The notes: generated by a model not told the origin, from the letters alone. DNA of 64,000 nt from Frigoribacterium sp. Leaf186 (GCF_001423905.1 NZ_LMPQ01000010.1:243076-307075); one strand, 5' to 3'. Positions 44,564 through 53,106 are shown, counted from the first letter of the stretch. Numbers and translations: made by a program.

Positions 44564-45722
44564 CACCTCGAGCACCACCACGGGCACCACCCCCAGCGGC
44601 AGCACGCGGCCCCACCGCGAGGGCTACGACTACGACCGCACGGTGCTGCGCTCGAAGCTCGCCACCGTCGAGAAGACCCCGGGCTCGGCGAAGCCGGACC
44701 CCATCCTGACGGTCGACAACGTCGTGCGTCGCTTCGGCGGCATGACCGCCGTCGACGTCGGGCACGTCGAGGTGCAGCGCGGCGCCATCACGGCGCTCAT
44801 CGGCCCGAACGGTGCCGGCAAGACGACGTTCTTCAACCTGCTGACCGGCTTCGACAAGGCCTCGTCGGCCCCCACGGCGTTCAAGCGCAGCGGCGCAGGC
44901 GTCGCGAAGTGGGTCTTCGAGGGCAAGGCCATGGGCAACGTCGGCGCCGCCAAGGTCGCCCGCTCGGGCATGGTGCGCACCTTCCAGCTCACCAAGGCCC
45001 TCTCGCGCCTGACCGTCATGCAGAACATGCTGCTCGGCGCGAAGGACCAGCCCGGCGAGAACTTCTTCGTCGCGATCGTCGCGCCGCTCTGGCGCAAGCG
45101 CGAGCGCGAGATCGAGGCGAAGGCCGAGGACCTCCTCGCCCGGTTCAAGCTGCTCGAGAAGAAGGACGACTTCGCCGGCAGCCTGTCGGGCGGTCAGCGC
45201 AAGCTGCTCGAGATGGCCCGCGCCCTGATGAGCGACCCGGCCATGATCATGCTCGACGAGCCGATGGCCGGCGTGAACCCGGCGCTGACGCAGTCGCTGC
45301 TCGGGCACATCCAGAGCCTGCGCGACGACGGCACCACGGTGCTCTTCGTCGAGCACGACATGCACATGGTCCGCCACATCTCGGACTGGGTGATCGTCAT
45401 GGCCGAGGGTCGCATCGTGGCCGAGGGCCCGGCCGACACCGTCATGGACGACCAGGCCGTCATCGACGCCTACCTCGGCGCGCACCACGACACCGACCTG
45501 GGCGACGACTCGCTGCTCGACGACGCCACGCTCGAACAGCTCGAGGAGGAGGTGGCGCGCGAGGACGCGGCGCGCGCGGCCGAGGCGACCAGCGCCTCCT
45601 CGTCCGCGGGAGGCGTCGCGGGACGCGACCTGCCCGGCCACCCCGACCCCTCTACCCCGCAGGCCACGAACGCGGCCGACGACCAGCTGTCCGACGGACG
45701 GCAGAGCGGAGACAAGCGATGA
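44556..45722 (+). CDS. livG: Branched-chain amino acid ABC transporter ATP-binding protein LivG
   Basis: The product is 388 aa from GTG 44556. Walker A is GPNGAGKTTFFNLL, the signature LSGGQRKLLEMARAL, Walker B MIMLDEPMAGV, and the H-loop is in VLFVEHDMHMV. GMVRTFQLTKALSRLTVMQNM is the LivG Q-loop region. The family is usually near 260 aa. The excess consists of a 45-residue N-terminal extension and a C-terminal tail of about 85 residues that is acidic then Ala/Ser-rich, possibly disordered. The stop overlaps the livF ATG (ATGA). Confidence 0.95.
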   Translation: MSDTSSTTTGTTPSGSTRPHREGYDYDRTVLRSKLATVEKTPGSAKPDPILTVDNVVRRFGGMTAVDVGHVEVQRGAITALIGPNGAGKTTFFNLLTGFDKASSAPTAFKRSGAGVAKWVFEGKAMGNVGAAKVARSGMVRTFQLTKALSRLTVMQNMLLGAKDQPGENFFVAIVAPLWRKREREIEAKAEDLLARFKLLEKKDDFAGSLSGGQRKLLEMARALMSDPAMIMLDEPMAGVNPALTQSLLGHIQSLRDDGTTVLFVEHDMHMVRHISDWVIVMAEGRIVAEGPADTVMDDQAVIDAYLGAHHDTDLGDDSLLDDATLEQLEEEVAREDAARAAEATSASSSAGGVAGRDLPGHPDPSTPQATNAADDQLSDGRQSGDKR

Positions 45723-46525
45723 GCACCGCACAGGACGGCGCGGGCGCCACCACGGCCCCCAAGCACCCGGGCACCGAGAAGTTCGCCGGCGTCGAGCCGG
45801 TCATGAACGCGACCGACCTCGTCGCGGGCTACCTGCCGGGCGTGAACATCCTCAACGGGTGCGACCTGGTCTGCTACCCCGGCGAGCTGATCGGCATCAT
45901 CGGCCCGAACGGCGCCGGCAAGTCGACGCTGCTCAAGGCGCTCTTCGGCCAGGTCAGGATCCACTCGGGCTCGGTCACCCTCGGTGGCACCGACATCACG
46001 AACCTCAAGGCCAACAAGCTGGTCGAGGCGGGCGTCGGCTTCGTGCCGCAGACCAACAACGTGTTCCCCTCGCTGACCATCGAGGAAAACCTGCAGATGG
46101 GCATGTTCCTGCGGCCCAAGAAGTTCGCCGAGCGCCTCGAGGTCATCTACGACCTCTTCCCCGTGCTCGCCGACCGTCGCGGCCAGCGTGCCGGGTCGCT
46201 CTCGGGCGGCGAGCGCCAGTCGGTCGCCATGGCCCGCGCCCTGATGATGGACCCGAAGGTGCTGCTGCTCGACGAGCCGTCCGCCGGCCTGTCGCCCGTG
46301 CGCCAGGACGAGACGTTCATCCGCACCCGTCGCATCAACAAGGCCGGCGTCTCGGTGATCATGGTCGAGCAGAACGCCCGCCGCTGCCTGCAGATCTGCG
46401 ACCGCGGCTACGTGCTCGACCAGGGCCGCAACGCCTACTCGGGCACCGGCCGCGAGCTCGCCGACGACCCCAAGGTCATCGAGCTGTACCTCGGCACCCT
46501 GGCGAAGGACGTCGAGGGCGCCTGA
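45719..46525 (+). CDS. livF: Branched-chain amino acid ABC transporter ATP-binding protein LivF
   Basis: The product is 268 aa. Walker A is GPNGAGKSTLLKALFG, Q-loop FVPQTNNVFPSLTIEENLQMG, signature LSGGERQSVAMARALMM, Walker B VLLLDEPSAGL, and the H-loop position reads MVEQN (Gln in place of His is usual for LivF). With LivG it powers LivHM. A 25-residue N-terminal extension precedes the domain. The operon ends with a hairpin 18 nt downstream. Confidence 0.95.
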   Translation: MSTAQDGAGATTAPKHPGTEKFAGVEPVMNATDLVAGYLPGVNILNGCDLVCYPGELIGIIGPNGAGKSTLLKALFGQVRIHSGSVTLGGTDITNLKANKLVEAGVGFVPQTNNVFPSLTIEENLQMGMFLRPKKFAERLEVIYDLFPVLADRRGQRAGSLSGGERQSVAMARALMMDPKVLLLDEPSAGLSPVRQDETFIRTRRINKAGVSVIMVEQNARRCLQICDRGYVLDQGRNAYSGTGRELADDPKVIELYLGTLAKDVEGA

Positions 46526-46543
46526 CGCCCCCTGCGCCGCCCT

Positions 46544-46579
46544 GAGGCCCCGATCGTGCTCCGGCACGGTCGGGGCCTC
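46544..46579 (+). terminator. Hairpin terminator of the livHMGF operon
   Basis: Sixteen-nucleotide arms (46544-46559 and 46564-46579) pair with one G-U around TCCG, 18 nt after the livF stop. Confidence 0.8.
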
Positions 46580-46635
46580 GTGCGTGCGCCCGGCGCGGTC
46601 ACGGGGGCGTCGCGGGCGTCGGGTGCGTCGGAGCT

Positions 46636-46698
46636 GCGCACCGCGTTTCGTGCAGCGCACCCGGTCTCGACGCGGTGCGGTGCACGAAACGCGGTGCG
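46636..46698. repeat. 63-bp palindromic element, copy 1
   Basis: Perfect 18-bp arms CGCACCGCGTTTCGTGCA (46637-46654) and its complement (46681-46698) flank a 26-nt centre. The second copy is at 46800-46862 and differs by one base. The interval 46580-46940 carries no supported gene. Confidence 0.85.
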
Positions 46699-46799
46699 GA
46701 AAGGCGCGCGACGGCCACGGCCGGCTCACCCCGGGGACGAGGAGGCGCGGCGCACCATCAGGGCGTCGGGTGCGTCGGGCGCGTCGAGGCGTCGGAGTT

Positions 46800-46862
46800 G
46801 CGCACCGCGTTTCGTGCAACGCACCCGGTCTCGACGCGGTGCGGTGCACGAAACGCGGTGCG
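46800..46862. repeat. 63-bp palindromic element, copy 2
   Basis: Same orientation and sequence as copy 1 except one G-to-A change just inside the left arm. The flanking GGGTGCGTCGG-like sequence is also partly shared, so the duplicated unit is somewhat longer than 63 bp. Confidence 0.85.
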
Positions 46863-46942
46863 ACGAGGCGCGGGGTGGGGCGGACAGGCGCGGGGCGGCT
46901 CGCACGGGCGCGGCGCGGGGCCCAGGGCAGCGGGCACGCCGA

Positions 46943-46974
46943 AGGGCCCGGCACGATGTCTCGTGCCGGGCCCT
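46943..46974 (-). terminator. Hairpin terminator after livJ
   Basis: A perfect 14-bp stem (46943-46956 with 46961-46974, loop TGTC) lies 21 nt beyond the livJ stop on the minus strand. Confidence 0.8.
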
Positions 46975-46995
46975 CGGATGGTGCAGGTGGTGGGA

Positions 46996-48324
46996 CTAGC
47001 CGACCGAACCCTCGATGCCGGTCTGGTAGACGGGCTTGTTGTCGGCGTCGAAGGTGTAGACGCCGATCGAGGCGGACGACGGGTCGTTGTCGTCGTTGAA
47101 CGGTCCGATGCCCGAGGGGCCGGTGTAGTGGATGTCGTCACCGGCGTCGAGCGCGGTCTTGCAGTCCGCGTACGTGGTGCACTCGGTGCCGCCGTTCGCG
47201 CCGGAGACCGCAGCCATGTTGGCCTGGATCGTCCCGGCGTCGGTGCCGCCACCGGCCTGGGCCGCGAGGGCGGTCAGGATGACGGCGTCGTACGACTCGG
47301 CAGCGTACGAGTAGTCGGCCAGCGCCTGGCCCTCGCTCTGCTGGTAGCCGGCGGCGAGCTCGGCCTTGAAGTCCGCGCTGGCGTCGGCACCGGGAATCGT
47401 GCCCTTGGCGCCTTCCAGCGTGCCGGGCTCGAAGTCGGCGCTGTAGTCGGCCGTGTTGCCGTCCGACATGTAGACCTTGCTCATGTCCCAGCCCTGGGCG
47501 ACCAGCTCGGGGACGATGGACTTGGTCTCGTCGAAGGCGAGGATCACGATCGCGTCGGGGTCGGCGGCGATGGCTGCCGAGACCTCGGACGAGAAGGTGG
47601 TCTGACCGGGGGGGAACTCCTGGCCCTCACCGGAGCCGCCGTAGACGACGGTGCCGCCCGAGCTCTCGATGGACTCCTGCGTCGAGTCACGGAGGCCCGT
47701 GCCGTAGGTGTCGTTGAAGACGAGGAAGGCCACGTTGGCGTTGCCGTCGGCGGTGATCTGCTGGCCGAGCGCCGAGCCCTGCACCGAGTCCGGCGGAGCG
47801 GTGCGGTAGTAGTACGACGAGTAGCCGCTGAGCGAGCTGGCCGTGTTGGCGGGCGAGATCTCGACGATGCAGTTGCTGGTGAGCTGGTCGACCACGTTGA
47901 GCGTGACGCTCGAGGACTCGGCACCGAGCACGACGGGCACGTCGGCGTCGATCAGCTGCGTCGCGGCGTTGCTCGACACGGTCATGTCGTTGCTGTCGCC
48001 CGAGTCGGTGCTGGTCGAGATCTCGGCCGGCTGGTCGAGGACGCCACCGGCGGCGTTGATGTCGGTGATGGCCTGGTTCGCGCCGGCGATGGCGGGCGGG
48101 CCGAGGTAGGCGAGGGTGCCCGTCAGGGGCAGCATCGTGCCGATCGCGAACGGGTCGGTGCTCGGCGTGCCGGCCTCGCAGCTCGCTGCCGGGTCGGTCT
48201 TGGCCGACGAGGACGCCGACGACGAGGCGTCGTCGGAGGGGGAGGCCGTCGAACAGGCAGCGAGCAGCACGGAGGCTGCGCCGGCGAGTGCCAGTGCTCG
48301 GAGGGCGGTGCTGGATCGGATCAT
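46996..48324 (-). CDS. livJ: Branched-chain amino acid ABC transporter substrate-binding lipoprotein
   Basis: The product is 442 aa. The N-terminus is a lipoprotein signal with lipobox LLAAC (Cys24), then a Ser/Asp-rich linker. The type I periplasmic-binding fold shows FAIGTMLPLTGTLAYLGPPAIAGANQAI, VVLGAESSSVTLNVVD, VAFLVFNDTYGTG and GWDMSKVYMSDG. The ligand could be leucine/isoleucine/valine, or urea or amides, as for other members. It faces the livHMGF operon tail to tail, each with its own terminator, so it is transcribed separately. GAAAGGG lies about 8 nt before ATG 48324. Confidence 0.93.
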   Translation of the reverse strand: MIRSSTALRALALAGAASVLLAACSTASPSDDASSSASSSAKTDPAASCEAGTPSTDPFAIGTMLPLTGTLAYLGPPAIAGANQAITDINAAGGVLDQPAEISTSTDSGDSNDMTVSSNAATQLIDADVPVVLGAESSSVTLNVVDQLTSNCIVEISPANTASSLSGYSSYYYRTAPPDSVQGSALGQQITADGNANVAFLVFNDTYGTGLRDSTQESIESSGGTVVYGGSGEGQEFPPGQTTFSSEVSAAIAADPDAIVILAFDETKSIVPELVAQGWDMSKVYMSDGNTADYSADFEPGTLEGAKGTIPGADASADFKAELAAGYQQSEGQALADYSYAAESYDAVILTALAAQAGGGTDAGTIQANMAAVSGANGGTECTTYADCKTALDAGDDIHYTGPSGIGPFNDDNDPSSASIGVYTFDADNKPVYQTGIEGSVG

Positions 48325-48396
48325 CCGTGGAACCCTTTCGTGGACAGCGGCAGTGCAGCCCGACCGGTGGCGGTCGAACCTGCCGCGATTGGTCCG

Positions 48397-48402
48397 AAAC
48401 TA
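48397..48402 (-). promoter_or_regulatory. -10 element TAGTTT upstream of livJ
   Basis: TAGTTT on the minus strand fits TANNNT and would give a leader of about 65 nt. The adjoining 48403-48486 is A/T-richer than its surroundings, but no -35 is clear. Confidence 0.35.
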
Positions 48403-48486
48403 GGGGTCGAATGTTTCTGGCGTGTGTTCTCGGCGTCAAAGTGACGTTTCGTTAGCCATTCGTGACTTTGCGAGAGAAGGTCGCTT

Positions 48487-49467
48487 CTACGCCGTCGGAG
48501 CGACGGCGAGCGGACGCCGTGCGCGCCGCCCCGTGCGCACCATGTCGACGGTGAGCACGATCGACGCCACCCAGACGATCGCGAAGCCGACCCACCGCGT
48601 GAGGGACATGTGCTCGCCGAGCACGACGACACCCACGACGAACTGCAGCACGGGGGCGACGTACTGGGTCAGGCCCACGGTGGTCAGGGGCAGCCGACGG
48701 GTCGCCGAGGCGAACAACAACAGGGGCACCGCGGTGATGACGCCGGTGCCGATCGTGGCGATCGTGTGCCCCACGCCGACGGTGCCGAGCACGACGCCGC
48801 CGCCCAGGCCCGTCACGTGCAGGACGATCAGGGTGGCGGCCGCGAACGGTGCGATCCACAGCGTCTCGAGCGTGAGCCCGCCGACCGCGTCGACGCGACC
48901 GCCGACCTGCTTCTTGACCAGCCCGTAGAGCCCGAACGAGAACGCGAGCACGAGCGAGATGACCGGTGGGCGCCCGGCGCCGACGGCGATCACCAGGACG
49001 GCGACGGCACTCAGCCCCACGGCCACCCACTGGGTCGTGCGCAGGCGTTCGCGCAGCACGACCACGCCGAGCAGCACCGTCACGATGGGGTTGATGAAGT
49101 ACCCGAGGGCGGCCTCGACCACGTGACCGCTGAGGGTCGCCGAGATGAAGACCGTCCAGTTGACGACGATGAACGCGCCGGCCAACCCCATGGTGCCCAC
49201 GACGCGGGGCTGGCGCAGCAGTGCGACGAACGACCGCAGGGCACCGGTCGTGACGAGCAGCACCCCGCAGAAGACGAGCGAGAAGAGCACCCGCCAGGCG
49301 ACGATCTCGAACGGGCCCGCCGGCGCCAGCAACAGGAAGTAGACGGGCAGCACGCCCCAGAGCCCGTAGGCGCCCAGCGCGTAGGCGAGCCCCGCGCCAC
49401 CGGCCCCGGCGACGCCGAGCCCCGGGGTCGGGGCGGCGGGGGACGAGGAGGCGCGGGTCGAGGTCAC
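48487..49467 (-). CDS. EamA/RarD-type transporter
   Basis: The product is 326 aa with ten TM helices. GLAYALGAYGLWGVLPVYFLLL, EIVAWRVLFSLVF, GTMGLAGAFIVVNWTVFISATLSGHVVEAALGYFINPIVTVLLGVV and GLTQYVAPVLQFVVGVVVLGEHM are RarD-like. Members are drug/metabolite-superfamily permeases of mostly unknown substrate (RarD, chloramphenicol sensitivity). GTG 49467 has a -10 6 nt upstream; the first residues (TSTRASSS) are encoded by a dispersed-repeat copy. Confidence 0.93.
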   Translation of the reverse strand: MTSTRASSSPAAPTPGLGVAGAGGAGLAYALGAYGLWGVLPVYFLLLAPAGPFEIVAWRVLFSLVFCGVLLVTTGALRSFVALLRQPRVVGTMGLAGAFIVVNWTVFISATLSGHVVEAALGYFINPIVTVLLGVVVLRERLRTTQWVAVGLSAVAVLVIAVGAGRPPVISLVLAFSFGLYGLVKKQVGGRVDAVGGLTLETLWIAPFAAATLIVLHVTGLGGGVVLGTVGVGHTIATIGTGVITAVPLLLFASATRRLPLTTVGLTQYVAPVLQFVVGVVVLGEHMSLTRWVGFAIVWVASIVLTVDMVRTGRRARRPLAVAPTA

Positions 49468-49473
49468 CTGGTG

Positions 49474-49479
49474 ACTCTA
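49474..49479 (-). promoter_or_regulatory. -10 element TAGAGT for the rarD-like gene, leaderless start
   Basis: TAGAGT on the minus strand is followed by CACCAG and the GTG at 49467, without an SD. Confidence 0.5.
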
Positions 49480-49587
49480 GGTGGCTGCACCCCCTGCACG
49501 GAACGCGTGGTGCTGCCACGGTGGATCGATCGACGGACGATCACGCCTGGGGACGAGCGGTCACCGGGCGGCACGCCGCGGACGCGA

Positions 49588-49617
49588 CGAAGGCCCCTGC
49601 CGGGGCAGGGGCCTTCG
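49588..49617 (-). terminator. Hairpin terminator after groES
   Basis: CGAAGGCCCCTGC pairs with GCAGGGGCCTTCG around a short G/C loop, about 48 nt beyond the groES stop. Confidence 0.75.
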
Positions 49618-49664
49618 GGACGGCGACCGGGGTCGCGAGGCACGGCCGGAGCCGTGCCGGAGCG

Positions 49665-49961
49665 CTAGCGGACGATGACCGCCAGGACGTCGCGAGCCGA
49701 GAGCACGAGCAGGTCTTCTCCGCCGTACTTCACCTCGGTTCCGCCGTACTTGCTGTAGATGACCTTGTCGCCGGTGGCGACGTCGAGCGGCACGCGGTTG
49801 CCGTTGTCGTCGATGCGGCCCGGGCCGACCGCCACCACTTCACCCTCTTGGGGCTTCTCCTTGGCGGTGTCGGGGATCACGAGGCCCGAAGCAGTGGTCT
49901 GCTCGGCTTCGACCTGACGAATGACGATGCGATCTTCGAGCGGCTTGATGCTGACCGACAC
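49665..49961 (-). CDS. groES: Co-chaperonin GroES
   Basis: The product is 98 aa from GTG 49961 (AGAGG 6 nt upstream): [39 protein letters not shown] spans the mobile loop, and the C-part is [33 protein letters not shown]. It caps GroEL during folding. No groEL follows; a terminator closes the gene, so this is a solitary groES, as in many actinobacteria. Two CIRCE operators and an embedded promoter lie directly upstream, so HrcA control under heat stress is expected. Confidence 0.97.
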   Translation of the reverse strand: MSVSIKPLEDRIVIRQVEAEQTTASGLVIPDTAKEKPQEGEVVAVGPGRIDDNGNRVPLDVATGDKVIYSKYGGTEVKYGGEDLLVLSARDVLAVIVR

Positions 49962-50001
49962 GGGTGACCTCTTCTTTCTCGGTGCGACGAAAACATGGGG
50001 G

Positions 50002-50028
50002 CTGGCACTTGCCGGGGGCGAGTGCCAG
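50002..50028 (-). promoter_or_regulatory. CIRCE operator 1 (HrcA site), between -10 and groES
   Basis: CTGGCACTT-N9-GAGTGCCAG matches the CIRCE consensus TTAGCACTC-N9-GAGTGCTAA in spacing and in most arm positions. It lies just downstream of the predicted start site. Confidence 0.85.
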
Positions 50029-50032
50029 AACA

Positions 50033-50061
50033 ACTGTAGGACGAGACTGGCACTCGGTCAA
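50033..50061 (-). promoter_or_regulatory. groES promoter
   Basis: Minus-strand TTGACC (complement of 50056-50061) and TACAGT (complement of 50033-50038) are separated by exactly 17 nt. The -35 sits inside CIRCE 2 and the -10 lies between the two operators. Confidence 0.75.
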
Positions 50062-50073
50062 TCCGAGTGCCAG
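50047..50073 (-). promoter_or_regulatory. CIRCE operator 2 (HrcA site), overlapping the -35
   Basis: CTGGCACTC-N9-GAGTGCCAG has perfect 9-bp arms. It covers the -35, so HrcA bound here would block polymerase. Confidence 0.88.
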
Positions 50074-50105
50074 CGGGACGGTCCGCGTGCGTCACACTGG
50101 ACGAC

Positions 50106-51299
50106 ATGGATTCTTCCGAGCTGCTCGAAGTCCTCTCGCCCGAGGGGCTCCGGCTGCTCGACTCGCTTCCGGCCGGTGGCGGCTCCGGCGACGACGTGGT
50201 GGGCACCGTGGCCGCGCTGCGCAAGCAGGGGCACTCCCCCGCCCTCGTGTCGGCCGTGCTGACCCAGGCGAGGCTCAGAGGCCGGGCGGTCGCCAAGTTC
50301 GGCGAGTTCGCGAGCCGCATGCTGTTCACCGAGGCGGGCCTCGAACAGGCCACGCGCCTCCCGGTCGCCGCCCGGCACGCCGGACGCTACGCCGCCGCAG
50401 GCCTCGGCAGCGTGGCCGACCTCGGCTGCGGCATCGGCGGTGACGCGCTCGCCTTCGCCGCCCTCGACCTCGACGTGCTCGCGGTCGACCGTGACGAGGT
50501 GACCGCCGCCGTCGCCTCGTACAACCTCGCGCCGTGGTCGTCGTCGCGGGTCGAGCAGGGCGACGCCGAGACGACCGACCTCGGGGGCGTCGAGGGCGTG
50601 TTCCTCGACCCGGCCCGGCGCACCTCCGGGCACAGCGCCACGAAGCGTCTCGCCGACCCGGCCGACTGGTCGCCCGGCCTCGACGTCGCGTTCGGGTTCG
50701 CCGACCGCCTGCCGACCGGCGTGAAGCTCGGCCCGGGCGTCGACCGCGAGCTGCTGCCGACCGACGCCGAGTGCCAGTGGATCTCGGTCGACCGCGACGT
50801 GGTCGAGGTGGGGGTGTGGTTCGGGCCACTGGCGCGGCCGGGAGTGGGCCGGTCCGCCCTGGTGATCGGCGCCTCCGGGGCGTCGGAGCTGACGGCGGCG
50901 GCCGACTCCGACGACGTCGACGCCGGCGACCTCGGCGAGTACCTCTACGAGCCCGACGGCGCCGTCATCAGGGCCCGCCTGATCGGCGACCTGGCCCGGT
51001 CGATCGGCGCCCGCATGATCAGTCGCGACATCGCCTGGCTGACGACGGAGGCACGGGTCGAGACTCCCTTCGCCCAGGGTTTCCGGGTCGTCGAGACCTT
51101 TCCGCTCGACGAACGCACGCTGAAGCGCGAACTGCGCGCCCGCGGCATCGGCCGCCTCGAGATCAAGAAGCGCGGGGTCGACGTCGACCCCGCGACGTTC
51201 CGCAAGCGCCTGTCGTTGCAGGGCACCGGGTCGGCGACGCTCGTGCTGACCCGCGTCGCCGGACGACACACCGCGCTGCTCTGCGAACGCCTGGTGTGA
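50106..51299 (+). CDS. Class I SAM methyltransferase with THUMP-like domain
   Basis: The product is 397 aa. Residues 1-95 are helical; motif I of the methyltransferase fold is VADLGCGIGGDALAFAAL (about 100), followed by VLAVDRDEVTAAVASYNL and EGVFLDPARRTSGHSATKR. The C-terminal third (about 300-397: RVVETFPLDERTLKRELRARGIGRLEIKKRGVDVDP, then LVLTRVAGRHTALLC) is the THUMP-like domain that accompanies these enzymes. A nucleic-acid substrate is likely but unproven. ATG 50106 is used because homology begins at once; it is divergent from groES across the CIRCE region. Confidence 0.85.
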   Translation: MDSSELLEVLSPEGLRLLDSLPAGGGSGDDVVGTVAALRKQGHSPALVSAVLTQARLRGRAVAKFGEFASRMLFTEAGLEQATRLPVAARHAGRYAAAGLGSVADLGCGIGGDALAFAALDLDVLAVDRDEVTAAVASYNLAPWSSSRVEQGDAETTDLGGVEGVFLDPARRTSGHSATKRLADPADWSPGLDVAFGFADRLPTGVKLGPGVDRELLPTDAECQWISVDRDVVEVGVWFGPLARPGVGRSALVIGASGASELTAAADSDDVDAGDLGEYLYEPDGAVIRARLIGDLARSIGARMISRDIAWLTTEARVETPFAQGFRVVETFPLDERTLKRELRARGIGRLEIKKRGVDVDPATFRKRLSLQGTGSATLVLTRVAGRHTALLCERLV

Positions 51300-51426
51300 C
51301 GCCGCGGGCGCGGGTGGACACACTCGTGGTCGTTCGCCGAGACGGACGGGTGGGGACGAGCCGTCGTCCGTCGTCGCCGGGACGACGGGCTCTGCCCGAT
51401 CGATGACTCCTTCGTGGGGTCAGCGG

Positions 51427-52503
51427 TCAGTAGCCGCCGTAGTAGTCCGAACCCGACGAGAGGCCGGCGATCCAGAAGCCGAAGACGATCCAGCTCAGGA
51501 CGATCAGGACCACCCCGGCGTAGCCGACGATGAGCCCGGTCAACCAGAGCCCGCGGGCGTGACGCTCGCGCGACATGCCGAGGTGCCCGAGGACGACACC
51601 GGCGATCGAGGCGACGATCGAGAGGCCGAAGGTGAACGGGGCCAGCACGAGGCCGGCGATCGATCCGATCATCGACAGCAGGCTGAGCAGGCGCGGGGGC
51701 TGGGCTGCACCGGCCGAGGCGTAGGGCGGATAGGGCGAGCCGTAGGGCTGCTGGCCGTACGGAGTGCCGCCGTACGGCTGCTGGCCGTACGACTGCTGCC
51801 CGGAAGGCTGCTGGGCCTGAGGCTGCTGGCCGTAGGGCTGCTGGCCGTACGCCTGCTGCCCTTGGGGCTGCTGGCCGTACGCCTGCTGACTCTGAGGCTG
51901 CTGGCCGTACGCCTGCTGACTCTGAGGCTGCTGGCCGGAGGACTGCTGGCCGTAGGGCTGCTGGCCCTGGGCCTGCTGCCCGTAGTGCTGCTGGCCGTAC
52001 GGCGGCTGACCGGGTGCCTGTCCGGCGGTGCCCTGCTGCTGGCCGTAGCCCTGCTGCTGGCCTTGGCCCTGCTGCTGGCCGTAGCCCGACTGCTGGCCGT
52101 AGCCCTGCTGCTGGCCGTACCCGGCAGGCTGACCGTACGCGGCCTGCGACTGCGTGCCGGGTTGCGCGTACGGCGGCCGGGGCGGCTGCGGAGCACCCGG
52201 CGGGACCTGCCCCGGGAGGGACCGCTCGGGACGCGAGTGGGGTGCGGACGCCCCCTGAGGGGCCCCGTACGGAGCCGAGCCCGTCGGCGGCGCACCGGCC
52301 CCGGCATACGGCGACGACGCAGGCGGCTGCGACGGCGCCCCGGGGAAGGCGGTGGGCGGCAGGGGCGGCGACGCGGCGGCCGCGCTCCGGTCGCCCTCGG
52401 TCGGACGCACCGGCGGCGCGCCGGGCGCCGGGGGAGGCGTGGGGGCCGAGGGCGCGGTCGGTGCCGAAGAGGGCTTCTCGGGGGTGGTGTCGTCGGTGGC
52501 CAT
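51427..52503 (-). CDS. DUF4190 membrane protein with long prion-like Gln/Tyr/Gly-rich N-terminus
   Basis: The product is 358 aa. Residues 1-130 are Pro/Ala-rich, about 130-275 are a low-complexity array of [14 protein letters not shown]-type units (roughly two dozen), and 285-358 hold two TM helices ([52 protein letters not shown]) in the DUF4190 pattern. Such tails are cytoplasmic and may phase separate or scaffold; this is inference. AAAGG precedes ATG 52503. The next gene upstream is a smaller paralogue with a shorter tail of the same type. Confidence 0.88.
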   Translation of the reverse strand: MATDDTTPEKPSSAPTAPSAPTPPPAPGAPPVRPTEGDRSAAAASPPLPPTAFPGAPSQPPASSPYAGAGAPPTGSAPYGAPQGASAPHSRPERSLPGQVPPGAPQPPRPPYAQPGTQSQAAYGQPAGYGQQQGYGQQSGYGQQQGQGQQQGYGQQQGTAGQAPGQPPYGQQHYGQQAQGQQPYGQQSSGQQPQSQQAYGQQPQSQQAYGQQPQGQQAYGQQPYGQQPQAQQPSGQQSYGQQPYGGTPYGQQPYGSPYPPYASAGAAQPPRLLSLLSMIGSIAGLVLAPFTFGLSIVASIAGVVLGHLGMSRERHARGLWLTGLIVGYAGVVLIVLSWIVFGFWIAGLSSGSDYYGGY

Positions 52504-52592
52504 GAGCTGCCTTTCGCGAGCGGTGGGTCGGTCGTGTCGTCGGTCGGTCGGCGCGGCGACGGTCGTGCCGGTCGCGTCCGAGAGACACGAAA

Positions 52593-52618
52593 GGGCCCGC
52601 ACCGTCCGGTGCGGACCC
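52593..52618 (-). terminator. Hairpin between the two DUF4190 genes
   Basis: GGGCCCGCACCG and CGGTGCGGACCC pair with one mismatch. It lies 66 nt beyond the stop of the shorter DUF4190 gene. Confidence 0.6.
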
Positions 52619-52683
52619 CGTCATGCTAGCGAGGCCGCCGATGAGCGGCCCCTGGGAGACGACGCCGTCGGCGCCGCCCGGGC

Positions 52684-53106
52684 CTAAGAGTTGTAGCTGC
52701 CGTCGTAGAGGTCGGGGTTGCTGGCGATCGCCCCGAAGACGGCGACGATCAGGATGATGCCGATGATCGTGAGGGCGACGACGACGTACCCGAGGATGAG
52801 CCCCGTCAACGCCATGCCGCGGCCCTCTTCACCGCGCTTCTTGATCTGGCTCAACGCCATGTGGCCGGTGACGATCGCGCCGATCGAGGTGATGGCGGTG
52901 ACGAAGCCCGCGATGCCGAGGATCATCGAGACGAGCGCGAGGGTGTTGCGCTGCCCGGGGGCGCCGTTCTGGCCCTGGTAGGCGGGCTGCCCACCGTAGG
53001 GCTGACCTTGATGGGCCGGCTGCTGCCCCTGGTACGCCGGCGGCTGACCCTGGTAGGGGTTCTGCGACGAGGGCTGGCCCTGGGGCGTGGAGTGGGGGTC
53101 GGTCAT
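52684..53106 (-). CDS. DUF4190 membrane protein, short paralogue
   Basis: The product is 140 aa. An N-terminal Gln/Pro/Tyr tail (NPYQGQPPAYQGQQPAHQGQ) of about 50 residues is followed by two TM helices: NTLALVSMILGIAGFVTAITSIGAIVTG and MALTGLILGYVVVALTIIGIILIVAVFG, the DUF4190 pattern. Function unknown. AAGGA lies 8 nt before ATG 53106. Possible -10 TAGCAT on the minus strand at 53166-53171. Confidence 0.87.
   Translation of the reverse strand: MTDPHSTPQGQPSSQNPYQGQPPAYQGQQPAHQGQPYGGQPAYQGQNGAPGQRNTLALVSMILGIAGFVTAITSIGAIVTGHMALSQIKKRGEEGRGMALTGLILGYVVVALTIIGIILIVAVFGAIASNPDLYDGSYNS

Noticed and set aside
42134-44605. 823-codon minus-strand open frame across livH-livM
   Set aside because: Opposite two permeases with clear family motifs; composition is Gln/Glu/His/Arg shadow type.
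51780-52150. Direct DNA repeats that could be a CRISPR or mobile element
   Set aside because: They are in-frame codons for YGQQ units of a DUF4190 protein and conserve the reading frame.
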